A stretch of 64,000 nt of DNA from CAZTDD01 sp964612675 (lineage in GTDB: Bacteria; Hinthialibacterota; Hinthialibacteria; Hinthialibacterales; JAKPRU01): assembly GCA_964612675.1 (NCBI GenBank), contig CAZTDD010000006.1:41727-105726 (forward strand). The letters run 5' to 3'. This document shows positions 27,208 through 36,113 of the stretch, one piece after another. Numbering within the stretch: the stretch's first letter is position 1; each line of letters starts with the position of its first letter. Made by a program: the position numbers and the translations under genes. A model generated the notes under the pieces. That model was not told the DNA's origin, ran no database searches, and worked only from the letters and a program-made list of their open reading frames with translations.

Positions 27208-28161
27208 ATGAACGATGGATTTTCGCCCCATATTCAAGAGTATCTTCACCAGCGCAAGAAATTGGTGGACGAGTGGCTCCTTTCCTTTGTTCCGGCAGCG
27301 GAAGGACCGTCCGCAAAACTGTTCGAGGCGATGCGGTACACGCTGTCCGCGGGTGGCAAACGGGCACGGCCGATCACCGTTCTTGCGGGTGCGGATTTCG
27401 TACTGGGACTGGAGCCGGAAGAGATCTTACGGGGAGAGTGGGCCGGGAACCGCGATCCCCAATTGGCGGACGCACTCCTCCGCGGCGCGTGCGCCATGGA
27501 GATGATTCATACCTATTCGCTGATCCACGACGATCTGCCATGTATGGACGACGACGATCTTCGACGCGGACGGCCGACCTGTCACAAAGTCTACGGCGAG
27601 GCCATCGCTCTGTTGGCCGGTGACGCGCTCCAGTCACAAGCGTTCTCCGTCCTCGCCGGAATCGACAACCCACTGAAAGAACGAGCTTTAGAGGCCACAT
27701 TGGAGCTCGCGAACCGGTGCGGGACCCTTGGGATGGTCGCCGGGCAGGCCGTCGATTTGCTTTCCGAGGGAACAGAGGGTACTGAAGAACAACTCGTCTT
27801 TATCCACCGCCATAAAACGGCGGCCTTGTTCAGGGCCTCGTTGGTCATCGGTGGGCTCCTCGCCCGGGGCTCCGAGCAAGACCTGGATGTCCTGCGAACC
27901 GTTGGTGAGAGTGTCGGTTTGATCTTCCAAGTCGTGGATGATATTTTGGACGTAGAAGGAACCACCGAAGAACTCGGCAAATCCACCGGAAGAGACGCGG
28001 AACTTGGCAAACTCACATACCCGGGTATTCTAGGGATGAAAGAGGCACGGAACCGGGTCTCGACATTGTTGGTGGAAACGCATAAGGTTCTGAGTCCCTG
28101 CGGTCCGCGAGCTACGCCTCTTCTCTCGCTGGCCAACCTGATTGCCCATCGTCGAAATTAG
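27208..28161 (+). CDS. ispA: Polyprenyl (farnesyl-type) diphosphate synthase
   Basis: 317 residues from the ATG at 27208. It condenses isopentenyl diphosphate with allylic diphosphates. The two Asp-rich motifs are present: HDDLPCMDDDDLRRGRPT (an FPPS-type spaced first motif) and FQVVDDILDVEGTTEELGKS. The N-terminal AGGKRARP block and GMVAGQAVDLLSEG are also typical. The frame is open from 26965 but that stretch is not homologous-looking. Short-chain (C15/C20) product is inferred from the first motif. No good SD is visible. dxs follows after 22 nt, a common isoprenoid pairing. Confidence 0.92.
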   Translation: MNDGFSPHIQEYLHQRKKLVDEWLLSFVPAAEGPSAKLFEAMRYTLSAGGKRARPITVLAGADFVLGLEPEEILRGEWAGNRDPQLADALLRGACAMEMIHTYSLIHDDLPCMDDDDLRRGRPTCHKVYGEAIALLAGDALQSQAFSVLAGIDNPLKERALEATLELANRCGTLGMVAGQAVDLLSEGTEGTEEQLVFIHRHKTAALFRASLVIGGLLARGSEQDLDVLRTVGESVGLIFQVVDDILDVEGTTEELGKSTGRDAELGKLTYPGILGMKEARNRVSTLLVETHKVLSPCGPRATPLLSLANLIAHRRN

Positions 28162-28183
28162 GGCTGTTTCGAGGTCTACAAAA

Positions 28184-30130
28184 ATGTCTTCCTTTTCGTT
28201 GATAAACACGGATGAGGATTCTTCCGATTCTCTCGTGGCCGCAGAAGAACTGCTTTCAATGGTCAACTCCCCGCAGGATTTGAAGGCAGTTCCGGTCGAG
28301 CAGCTCCCGCTCCTGGCCACTGCGATCCGGGAGTTCCTGATCGACTCCGTTTCTCAAACCGGCGGCCATCTGGCTCCGAACCTGGGCGTGGTCGAATTAA
28401 CTGTCGCGTTACATCGGGTTTTCGAGAGCCCGAGAGACAAGTTTGTTTGGGATGTCGGCGCACAGGCGTATCCGCACAAACTCCTCACCGGCCGAAGAGA
28501 CCGATTCCATACACTTCGTCAGCACGGTGGGTTGAGCGGCTTCCCCCGCCGCTCGGAAAGTCCCCACGACCACTTCGGCACCGGCCATTCTTCCACCTCG
28601 ATCTCGGTGGCACTTGGCATGGCTCTGGCCCGAGATCTGGCGGAAGACGACTACCATGTGACTGCGGTAATCGGCGACGGCGGCATGACCGGCGGCGTCG
28701 CACTCGAAGGCTTAAATCACGCCGGAGAAGTGGGAACCGATCTCCTCGTCGTACTGAACGACAACGCAATGGCTATTTCGCCGAACATCGGCGGTTGGTC
28801 CCGATATCTGAACCGGATCATCACCGGCCAGCCTTACAACCGGCTCAGTGAAGAACTCGAACGATTGTTGCTGAGGATTCCCAATATCGGCGACTGGGTC
28901 AAAAAAGGGACGGTCAAGATCCGGGAGCTATGCAAAGGCCTCATCGTTCCCGGGCTCCTCTTCGAGGAACTGGGGTTCCGGTATTTCGGCCCGATCAACG
29001 GACATAATCTGAATGAGCTTCTCGATACTTTTGAGAATGTCAAACAACTCAAAGGACCGCTGCTGGTTCATGTTTTGACGGAAAAAGGGCATGGATACGA
29101 ACCGGCGGAGAGCGACCCCACCACGTATCACGGGCTCTCGGCGTTCGACAGATCGACCGGCAGAATCGCCAAAACCTCGAAAAGACAGCCGTATACCTCG
29201 ATCTTTGGCGAAGTAGTCTGCGAGATGGCGAAACAAGATTCGCGAGTGACGGCGATTACCGCTGCCATGGCCCCCGGTACGGAACTCACGAGCTTTGCGG
29301 AACAGTATCCGAAACGGTTCTTCGATGTCGCCATCGCGGAACAACACGCTGTCGATCTGGCTGCCGGACTGGCGGCTCGAGGCAAACGCCCCGTTGTAGC
29401 GATCTATTCGACATTTCTCCAAAGAGCGTTCGATCAGGTCTATCACGATGTATGTATCGAGAACCTGCCGGTCTTATTCGCTTTGGATCGGGCGGGAGTG
29501 ATCGGCGCGGATGGCGCCACGCATCAGGGACTATACGATCTCGCCTATTTGCGCTGTTTACCGAACATGGTCATCTGCGCTCCGTCGGACGAGCGGGAGT
29601 TATCCCGGATGCTCTGGACCGGCCTGCAGCACGACGGTCCGTTTGCTGTCAGGTATCCGCGGGAAACGGGACCCGGGGTGGCGTGGAATCTCCAGGAACA
29701 AGCGATCGAGATCGGGAAAGCGAATGTCGTCCGGGAAGGCCATCGTGTCGCGATTCTTGCACTCGGACCGATGCTCAAAAGAGCCGTCGCAGCGGCGGAT
29801 ATCCTGATACCCGAGGGATTAGAACCGACAATCATTGACATGCGCTTCGCAAAACCCATCGATTCCGACCTCTTGAGATCGCTGGCGCAAACGCATACCC
29901 ATTTCGTCACCTGTGAAGATCACGTACTCCACGGCGGGTTCGGGAGCGCGGTTTGTGAGACGCTACAGGATCAGGCCATTTACGGTACACCTGTCCTGCG
30001 TCTCGGATTACCCGACAAAGTGATCGAACACGGAACCCGGGATGAGATCTTCCGCGATTATCGCCTGGCGCCCGATCAGATCGCATCGCGAATTGAGGAA
30101 TTCATCCATACAGCGAGTTTTGCCCTTTGA
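28184..30130 (+). CDS. dxs: 1-deoxy-D-xylulose-5-phosphate synthase
   Basis: 648 residues from the ATG at 28184 (GAGG 9 nt upstream). A thiamine-diphosphate enzyme that starts the MEP isoprenoid pathway from pyruvate and glyceraldehyde-3-phosphate. Visible are FVWDVGAQAYPHKLLTGRR, GTGHSSTSISVALGMA, the ThDP-binding GDGGMTGGVALEGLNHAG, the DNAMAISPNIG segment, then FFDVAIAEQHAVDLAAGLA and ALDRAGVIGADGATHQG of the pyrimidine domain, and a transketolase C-terminal domain. The upstream TTG at 28142 would add 14 unlikely residues. Supplies precursors to the ispA product. Confidence 0.96.
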   Translation: MSSFSLINTDEDSSDSLVAAEELLSMVNSPQDLKAVPVEQLPLLATAIREFLIDSVSQTGGHLAPNLGVVELTVALHRVFESPRDKFVWDVGAQAYPHKLLTGRRDRFHTLRQHGGLSGFPRRSESPHDHFGTGHSSTSISVALGMALARDLAEDDYHVTAVIGDGGMTGGVALEGLNHAGEVGTDLLVVLNDNAMAISPNIGGWSRYLNRIITGQPYNRLSEELERLLLRIPNIGDWVKKGTVKIRELCKGLIVPGLLFEELGFRYFGPINGHNLNELLDTFENVKQLKGPLLVHVLTEKGHGYEPAESDPTTYHGLSAFDRSTGRIAKTSKRQPYTSIFGEVVCEMAKQDSRVTAITAAMAPGTELTSFAEQYPKRFFDVAIAEQHAVDLAAGLAARGKRPVVAIYSTFLQRAFDQVYHDVCIENLPVLFALDRAGVIGADGATHQGLYDLAYLRCLPNMVICAPSDERELSRMLWTGLQHDGPFAVRYPRETGPGVAWNLQEQAIEIGKANVVREGHRVAILALGPMLKRAVAAADILIPEGLEPTIIDMRFAKPIDSDLLRSLAQTHTHFVTCEDHVLHGGFGSAVCETLQDQAIYGTPVLRLGLPDKVIEHGTRDEIFRDYRLAPDQIASRIEEFIHTASFAL

Positions 30131-31176
30131 TTCTTCCACGAGTTTTAATAACGCCGGGAGTTGTTCTGTTCTGCACTCTCATGTCCGCCGGAATTCAAGC
30201 GGACGAATCCACCAGTGTTGCCGGTTCAAACAAAGACAAACCGGAAATCGCGCCTCTGGTCATCGAAAACTGGCTCAAAGGTGCAGGCCACACGAACAAT
30301 GTCGCGGCACAAAGAATCGACGAAGAACCGGACGCCGACCTGTATCGTTCGTTGAGCGGTGATGACATCGAGAGTGCGAGTACCACCGAAACACTACTCT
30401 TTTCTGAAGACGTCGCGAAAATACTCTTTCGTCGTTCCGTACGGTCCTTGTGCGATGGCGCAATCCGCCACTTTCGAACGGTGATTGAATCAAAAGGGCT
30501 TATTTGTGCGGTTTTCGACGAGGTACGCTGTGTTTCCGGGGGGAGATATCTGTCAGGCCCGGTTTGGCACATCGAAGCGGAGACACACCCGGTCACCGAT
30601 ACTTCCGGCATTCTGATGATCAAGGGCAGGTCACAGATGGGGCTTGCGCCGATCGGCCCAAAAGAGTCGACCCGTTTGGAGCTTGTCGACGGTCCCGATG
30701 CGCCGCCGAAGGATGCAAAGGCCCATGCGTTTCTTTTAGATGTATTCGACCTGGCCAAGGATGATTCGGTGAACTTCGGTTCCGTGTTTTTTCCGATCAG
30801 AAAACAATTTCCGGAGGCCCGCCCCCTGGTTCCCGAAACCGGTGGAATAGGGATGGCTTACCTGGAAGGCTATTCCGTACGCGTGGTCGCTTCCGGGCAG
30901 ACCGGGACAGTGTCCGAGTATGGTCCGGTCAGAACGGACGCGAGTTGTTTCTTCGCGGGAGATCGTGGAACAACGATGTATATTCATTTTGTCGGCGCGA
31001 CTACAGTTAGCGCTTTTGCAAGGACTGTCGTTCGCGAAGTCCGGTTGGACGGCAAAGTCTTGGATCGGGAGGCGTGGCGATTCGTGAAGGGCCGCGTCAT
31101 TCTGGAATGGCCCACTCCCCACACGGGCGTTATCGCCATCGTGACCAGCCGCACGCTTCTGCCGAAAGATGAGTAA
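30127..31176 (+). CDS. Secreted protein of unknown function, possible heparinase-II/III-like beta domain
   Basis: Up to 349 residues. The frame starts at a TTG that overlaps the dxs stop by 4 nt; an ATG at 30181 is the only nearby ATG but would cut the signal peptide. The N-terminus PRVLITPGVVLFCTLMSAGIQA looks like a signal peptide. The middle (HFRTVIESKGLICAVFDEVRC, quoted in part as HFRTVIESKGLIC, then GPVWHIEAETHP) recalls the beta-sandwich of heparinase II/III-type lyases, without the catalytic barrel. I would not assign an activity. It may be co-transcribed with dxs without a functional link. Confidence 0.55.
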   Translation: MILPRVLITPGVVLFCTLMSAGIQADESTSVAGSNKDKPEIAPLVIENWLKGAGHTNNVAAQRIDEEPDADLYRSLSGDDIESASTTETLLFSEDVAKILFRRSVRSLCDGAIRHFRTVIESKGLICAVFDEVRCVSGGRYLSGPVWHIEAETHPVTDTSGILMIKGRSQMGLAPIGPKESTRLELVDGPDAPPKDAKAHAFLLDVFDLAKDDSVNFGSVFFPIRKQFPEARPLVPETGGIGMAYLEGYSVRVVASGQTGTVSEYGPVRTDASCFFAGDRGTTMYIHFVGATTVSAFARTVVREVRLDGKVLDREAWRFVKGRVILEWPTPHTGVIAIVTSRTLLPKDE

Positions 31177-31280
31177 CCTCCCACCCCTGTGAAATCCACC
31201 TTATTTTCGGCTTCTCCGACCGCATGTATTCCGTAGACTACACATGATTCTGCAAACCGCGTTAAACTGGAACAGAGAAA

Positions 31281-31739
31281 ATGGAGACCAGAGTCATGCC
31301 TAGTGTTCGTGTAGACCCAAGACATCAGATAACTATTCCAGAGAACATCCGAGCCGCTATCGGCCTCAGAGCCGGCGATGTTCTCGAAGTCTCAGTCGAC
31401 CACGGTAAGGTCATCCTCGCCCCAAAACGCGGGGCGAAACGATCTCCGCGTCCAGATCTCTCGCCGGACGAGAAACGTGCATTGACCCGAGCGGAAAAGA
31501 AGATGAGATTCATCATCGAGGATTTGCTCAACTCAAAAGGGTTGACACCAAAAGAGACCGCGGCAGCGGTTAAGGCAGGAGTCATCCCGAAAAACGAAGC
31601 CTACTCATGGACGGAGCAGTGCCAAAAGGATCTACGCGCCTCAGTGCAGGATTATCGCGAAGGACGCGTCAGTCCTGCGTTTGACGACCCGAACGAAGCG
31701 ATTGCCTACCTCCAGGGCAAAGCAAGCAAAACAGCATGA
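31281..31739 (+). CDS. AbrB/SpoVT-type antitoxin
   Basis: 152 residues. The N-terminus is a swapped-hairpin AbrB domain (SVRVDPRHQITIPENIRAAI then GLRAGDVLEVSVDHGKVILAP). It is followed by a longer C-terminal part than in MazE-type antitoxins, with charged helices, which presumably wraps the toxin. An ATG at 31296 behind GGAG is an alternative start. The stop overlaps the toxin start by 4 nt (ATGA), typical of toxin-antitoxin pairs. By analogy, the DNA-binding domain should repress its own promoter. Confidence 0.8.
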   Translation: METRVMPSVRVDPRHQITIPENIRAAIGLRAGDVLEVSVDHGKVILAPKRGAKRSPRPDLSPDEKRALTRAEKKMRFIIEDLLNSKGLTPKETAAAVKAGVIPKNEAYSWTEQCQKDLRASVQDYREGRVSPAFDDPNEAIAYLQGKASKTA

Positions 31740-31993
31740 GGATTCGTTTCACGAAACGTTACATGACGTTATTAAAAAAGCTGCCTCCGAGAATCGCGTC
31801 TATCGCAAACAAGAAGATTCACCTTCTGCTCACGAATCCGCAACATCCCTCGCTCCGTTTACATAAACTGCGCGGTTATCCGAATTGGTGGGAAATCAGC
31901 GTGACAATGAAGTACCGGATCCTCTTTCAGATCGAAAATGATGAATACGTGCTGCACAGGATTGGTCCTCACGACATCCTGGAGAACTTATGA
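31736..31993 (+). CDS. RelE/ParE-family toxin
   Basis: 85 residues, basic, with the RelE-fold pattern: MRIRFTKRYMTLLKKLPPRI, HPSLRLHKLRGYPNWWEISV and the core strand KYRILFQIENDEYVLHRIG followed by PHDIL. RelE-type toxins cleave mRNA in the ribosome while ParE-type inhibit gyrase; sequence alone does not separate them here. Translationally coupled to the AbrB-type antitoxin. It ends 8 nt before the convergent uvrB. Confidence 0.8.
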   Translation: MRIRFTKRYMTLLKKLPPRIASIANKKIHLLLTNPQHPSLRLHKLRGYPNWWEISVTMKYRILFQIENDEYVLHRIGPHDILENL

Positions 31994-32001
31994 GGTCCTC
32001 G

Positions 32002-34158
32002 TCACGTCTTCTTGCGGCCCTGTTTGGCAGGCTTCTTTTTTCGGTTCTTCGCCGCCGTGTCCCGTAGTCTCTCCACTTTCGCCATGGGTTGGTTCTTTGA
32101 GGACGGGGTCCCGGTTTGTTCCATCTCAACGATCTTATCGCGAAACACGGCCGCTTTCTCGAATTCCAGGTTTTTGGCCGCTTCGACCATCCGCCGCTTC
32201 AGCTCACCGATCGCTTCTTTCTTGGTCTTTCCTTGAATGTCGATCTCGTCGCCGATCTTGTACAACAGTTCCGCGCTTTCCCGTTTCTTAGCGGAGCGCG
32301 CTTCCAGCATCGAGCGAACCTGTTTCTGGATTGTCTGAGGTACGATGCCGTGTGCCTCGTTGAATTCCAATTGGAGATTCCGGCGCCGATTCATCTCCGC
32401 AATCGCACGCTCCATTGAATTGGTAGGCGAGTCGGCGTACATAATCACTTCCCCGGCCACATTCCTCGCCGCCCGGCCGCACGTTTGGATCAACGAGCGT
32501 TCGTCCCGCAAAAATCCCTCCTTATCCGCGTCCAGAATCGCAACGAGCGACACCTCCGGCAGGTCGAGTCCTTCGCGGAGAAGGTTCACCCCGACAACCA
32601 CCTCGAACTCTCCGGAACGCAGCCCCTCCAGGATCTCGGCCCGCTCAAGAGTGTCGATCTGGAAGTGCAGGTAGCGCACCTTGATGCCGAGTTCGGTGAG
32701 GTAGTCGGCCAGATCTTCGGCCATCCGCTTGGTGAGCGTCGTCACCAGCGTTCGCTCGCTTCGCTCGATCCGTTCGCGAATACGGGCGATCAAATCGTCC
32801 ACCTGACCGCTCGCTGGGCGCACTGTGACCTTCGGGTCGACAAGACCGGTGGGACGAATGATCTGCTCGACGACACGGCTGCTGGCTTGGACTTCCAGGT
32901 CGGCGGGGGTCGCGGAGACGAAAATGCCCTGGTGAATCGAACTCCAGAATTCGTCAAATGATAAAGGACGGTTATCCAGGGCGGACGGCAGACGGAATCC
33001 ATGTTCGACCAGAGTGTTCTTCCTGCTTCGGTCGCCTCCCCACATACCGCGAATCTGGGGAAGCATGATATGCGACTCATCGACAAAAAGCAGATAATCG
33101 TCAGGAAAGTAATCGATCAACGTGTGGGGCGGCTCGCCGGGAGCCCGTCCATCGAGATGACGTGAGTAGTTCTCGATTCCGTGACACATCCCCATTTCCT
33201 GGAGACACTCCAGGTCGTAAAGCGTCCGCTGCTCGAGACGCTGTGCCTCAAGGAGCCTGTTCTCCTTGTTCAGGAATTCGAGCCGCTCCCGCAACTCTTC
33301 ACGGATCGTTCCAATCGCTCGTTCCAGCCGGTCGGGCGCGGTCACATAATGGCGGGCCGGATAAATCGTCACTCGTTTATGTTCCCCGACCACCTCGCCG
33401 GTCACCGGATTGATGTCGAGAATGCGATCCACTTCGTCGCCCCAAAACTCCACGCGGTAAGGCTGTTCGCCGTATCCCGGGAAGATCTCCACCACATCGC
33501 CGCGCACACGGAACGTCCCTCGGTGAAAATCCATGTCGTTGCGATTGTACTGAAGATCGACAAGCTTCCGTAGCATCTTCTGACGGGGCGTTACCTGGCC
33601 TACAAATATCGGAAGTACCATCTCCTGATAGTCTTCCGGCGATCCCAGGCCGTAGATACAGGAAACCGATGCGACGATGATGGTGTCGCGCCGTTCCATC
33701 AGGTTTGTTGTCGCTTCCAGTCGGAGACGCTCGATTTCATCGTTGATTGTTACTTCTTTCTCGATATACGTGTCGGAGCGCGGGATATAGGCCTCTGGTT
33801 GGTAGAAGTCGTAATACGAGACGAAGTACCCGACGGCGTTCTCGGGGAAGTACTCTCGGAACTCGCTGTACAGCTGGGCCGCCAGAACCTTGTTGTGTGA
33901 GATCACCAGGGTGGGCCTGTTGACCTGGGCGATCGCATTGGCCATGGTGAAGGTCTTGCCGCTGCCGGTCACGCCGACCAGTGTCTGGAACTTCTCACAG
34001 TTCTCCAGTCCATCGACGAGCTCCCCGATAGCCTTAGGTTGATCGCCCATCGGCTCGTAGGTCGAGACCAACTTGAACGGCCGGTCTTGATAGGTCGGAC
34101 TCTCGCGGCGCTCCGCGCTTTCCGTCATAGACACGATTGTGTTACGTCGTAGAACCAT
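32002..34158 (-). CDS. uvrB: Excinuclease ABC subunit B
   Basis: 718 residues; UvrB is the damage-verifying helicase-like subunit of nucleotide excision repair. Motifs: PFKLVSTYEPMGDQPKAI, Walker A GVTGSGKTFTMA, the beta-hairpin YFVSYYDFYQPEAYIPRSDT, LFVDESH (DEAD-like box), RTLVTTLTKRMAEDL, GLDLPEVSLVAILDADKEGF, QTCGRAARN and a C-terminal UVR motif with LEFEKAAVFRDKI, ending in a basic tail. The ATG at 34158 is the first; one at 34128 (MTESAERRES) is equally possible. Neighbours are not repair genes. Confidence 0.96.
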   Translation of the reverse strand: MVLRRNTIVSMTESAERRESPTYQDRPFKLVSTYEPMGDQPKAIGELVDGLENCEKFQTLVGVTGSGKTFTMANAIAQVNRPTLVISHNKVLAAQLYSEFREYFPENAVGYFVSYYDFYQPEAYIPRSDTYIEKEVTINDEIERLRLEATTNLMERRDTIIVASVSCIYGLGSPEDYQEMVLPIFVGQVTPRQKMLRKLVDLQYNRNDMDFHRGTFRVRGDVVEIFPGYGEQPYRVEFWGDEVDRILDINPVTGEVVGEHKRVTIYPARHYVTAPDRLERAIGTIREELRERLEFLNKENRLLEAQRLEQRTLYDLECLQEMGMCHGIENYSRHLDGRAPGEPPHTLIDYFPDDYLLFVDESHIMLPQIRGMWGGDRSRKNTLVEHGFRLPSALDNRPLSFDEFWSSIHQGIFVSATPADLEVQASSRVVEQIIRPTGLVDPKVTVRPASGQVDDLIARIRERIERSERTLVTTLTKRMAEDLADYLTELGIKVRYLHFQIDTLERAEILEGLRSGEFEVVVGVNLLREGLDLPEVSLVAILDADKEGFLRDERSLIQTCGRAARNVAGEVIMYADSPTNSMERAIAEMNRRRNLQLEFNEAHGIVPQTIQKQVRSMLEARSAKKRESAELLYKIGDEIDIQGKTKKEAIGELKRRMVEAAKNLEFEKAAVFRDKIVEMEQTGTPSSKNQPMAKVERLRDTAAKNRKKKPAKQGRKKT

Positions 34159-34590
34159 GGTTGTATTTCCCGATAGCCCGGTAGTGCGCGGGATCGAATC
34201 TCAATCCCTCCTAACCTCCCCCGATCTTCGGGGGAGGCAAAAGAAAGAAGCTAAATCATACCCAATCTGGGTTCGTTTTCAGTTATCTCCCCCAACCCTG
34301 ATGCCGTCGCAAAAAGTCAGGCGGAGTTCTTCCCCCTCTCCCTCTGGGAGAGGGAACTTCCGATGCCAACTTCCGACTTTTTGCGACGGCGTCAAGCCTG
34401 CGGGAGATACAGAGGGGGTTGAATGCTTCCCTTGTTCCACCCCGCTGACTTTTTGCCGCTTCTTCAACACCTAGACAGTCTACCAACAAACCCCCGCTGA
34501 GCATCCCGCACCCAGCGCGTCTTTCCTACCCTGCCAGCTCCGCCTTCGGTATGCTCGGATTTGATTCGTTACCCGACGAGGTCCGACTGA
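34159..34590. repeat. Repeat-filled spacer between uvrB and lolC
   Basis: 432 nt without a gene. It contains an 8-bp palindrome CCTCCCCC/GGGGGAGG (34215-34237, same family as 8474). A 94-bp inverted-repeat element follows, with 19-nt arms ATGCCGTCGCAAAAAGTC at about 34300-34318 and GACTTTTTGCGACGGCGTC at 34375-34393 (one mismatch). Nested inside is a perfect 9-bp hairpin CCCTCTCCC/GGGAGAGGG (34334-34354). GACTTTTTGC occurs once more near 34447. The outer element looks like a small non-autonomous palindromic repeat. Confidence 0.65.
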
Positions 34591-35979
34591 ATGCGCTACG
34601 AATGGTTTGTCGCGAAACGATATCTGAAACCCGAGGGACGGGTCACTTTCATCTTTATTATTGCCCTTCTCTCGATGGCGGGTGTAGCGCTGGGGGTCGC
34701 GGCCTTGATCGTGGTTTTGTCCGTAATGAACGGATTCGGCACGGATCTGCGCTCAAAAATCCTTGGGGGCGTGTCCCATATCATCTGTGCGACCTACGCC
34801 GACACGTCTTTGCCCGACGATCCCAACCTGTCAAACGTTTTCACGCAGGATCCAAATGTGATTGCGGCGGCTCCTCTGATCGACAACATGGGGCTCGCAC
34901 AGGCCGAGGATGCCGGAGAACCGTATCCCGTCGCGGTGCGGGGAATCGCCCCGGCTTGGGAAAATGCGGTCACAGACTTGGACTCCAAGATCATCGCGGG
35001 AAACATGGACCGGCTCCGACGGGAAAACAAAAGTCCGCCCAAAGAGCAGGGCGGGATGATACCCATCATCCAGGCCGAGGAGTCCGAACCACCCGGGATT
35101 CTGATCGGTCGGGAACTCGCTCGATATTTCTTCGGGATCTACATACCGAACCGCGCCTCCGAGAGAGAAGAAGCGGAGGCGCTGCGGACCGCACTCGGAC
35201 GCACGATCACTATTACAGCCATTCCTCAATCGGTGGACAGTCCGGAAGGGGGGCGCCCACATCACCGTACCTTTGAAATCGTCGGAGTTTTTGCCACCGG
35301 TCACTACGAATTCGATCTCAGTTGGACGTACATCTCCCTGCGTGACGCTCAGTATCTCTATCAGATGCCCGGGCGGGTTGATGCCGTCACGATGCGGCTG
35401 AAGGACCATTCGGAACAGGCAACCTGGGACACCGCCCATCGCCTTCGCACGTTGATCGATGAGTACAACGTGGGGCGTCCTCAGGACGAGCAGATCCTCG
35501 GACTCCCGAGAACATGGATGGATGTAAATCGAACGTTCTTCGAGGCGCTCATGATCGAGAAGACGGTCATGGCCTACATCCTTCGCATCATCATCCTCGT
35601 CGCTACGTTCAACATCCTCACCACGCTGTTCATGGTCGGCATGGTGAAGACGAGAGACATCGGCCTGCTCCGAGCCGTCGGGGCCACAAAAGCGGGCATC
35701 TTAAGAATTTTCATGTCCCTCGGGTGTCTGATCGGAGGCATCGGCGTTGGATCGGGGCTGGTGGTCGGGCTGATTCTATGTCAGCTGATCAAAGTTCTGC
35801 GGATCAGTCTGCCTGGTGATGGACAAATCTACTATTTGCAGTATTTGCCTGTGTTGGTTGAATGGGGCGATATTCTCGGAGTTGTGCTCTATACATTTGT
35901 TGTCAGTCTTCTCGCGAGCCTTTTCCCCGCATACTGGGCGGCTCGTCAACAGCCGGTCGATTCGCTCCGGTATTCGTGA
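34591..35979 (+). CDS. lolC: Lipoprotein-releasing ABC transporter permease (LolC/LolE type)
   Basis: 462 residues. MacB/FtsX-type topology: TM1 near 18-48 (FIFIIALLSMAGVALGVAAL then IVVLSVMNGFG), a large periplasmic domain (about 50-320), then three C-terminal helices beginning VMAYILRIIILVATFNILTT and KTRDIGLLRAVGATKAGI, ending with WAARQQPVDSLRYS. The LolC/E family extracts lipoproteins from the inner membrane for transfer to LolA. With lolD immediately downstream and a single permease gene, it may work as a homodimer (LolF-like arrangement). GAGG precedes the ATG. The periplasmic domain is somewhat larger than in Escherichia LolC. Confidence 0.88.
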   Translation: MRYEWFVAKRYLKPEGRVTFIFIIALLSMAGVALGVAALIVVLSVMNGFGTDLRSKILGGVSHIICATYADTSLPDDPNLSNVFTQDPNVIAAAPLIDNMGLAQAEDAGEPYPVAVRGIAPAWENAVTDLDSKIIAGNMDRLRRENKSPPKEQGGMIPIIQAEESEPPGILIGRELARYFFGIYIPNRASEREEAEALRTALGRTITITAIPQSVDSPEGGRPHHRTFEIVGVFATGHYEFDLSWTYISLRDAQYLYQMPGRVDAVTMRLKDHSEQATWDTAHRLRTLIDEYNVGRPQDEQILGLPRTWMDVNRTFFEALMIEKTVMAYILRIIILVATFNILTTLFMVGMVKTRDIGLLRAVGATKAGILRIFMSLGCLIGGIGVGSGLVVGLILCQLIKVLRISLPGDGQIYYLQYLPVLVEWGDILGVVLYTFVVSLLASLFPAYWAARQQPVDSLRYS

Positions 35980-36073
35980 TGCAATGGGCAGACAGCAGAG
36001 GGGATGACATGTCACTCCGACAGAGAACCTCGTATATCGACCGCAGCGGATACGCCGATCCCAGCCGGCTAAT

Positions 36074-36106
36074 CCCTTCTCCCGCCGGGAGACGGGTAGG
36101 ATGAGG
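36074..36106. repeat. Dispersed repeat supplying the lolD ribosome-binding site
   Basis: Sequence CCCTTCTCCCGCCGGGAGAC followed by GGGTAGGATGAGG contains a short palindrome (CTCCCG/CGGGAG). It has the look of the common CCTCATCCTACCC-type intergenic repeat. Its end provides the GGATGAGG that serves as SD for the GTG start of lolD. Confidence 0.45.
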
Positions 36107-36113
36107 CGAAAAG

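Noticed and set aside
34551..35276. 241-codon open frame on the plus strand over lolC
   Set aside because: It is a shadow in another frame of the well-supported LolC/E permease; the sequence is Arg/Gly-rich with no family likeness and no ribosome-binding site.
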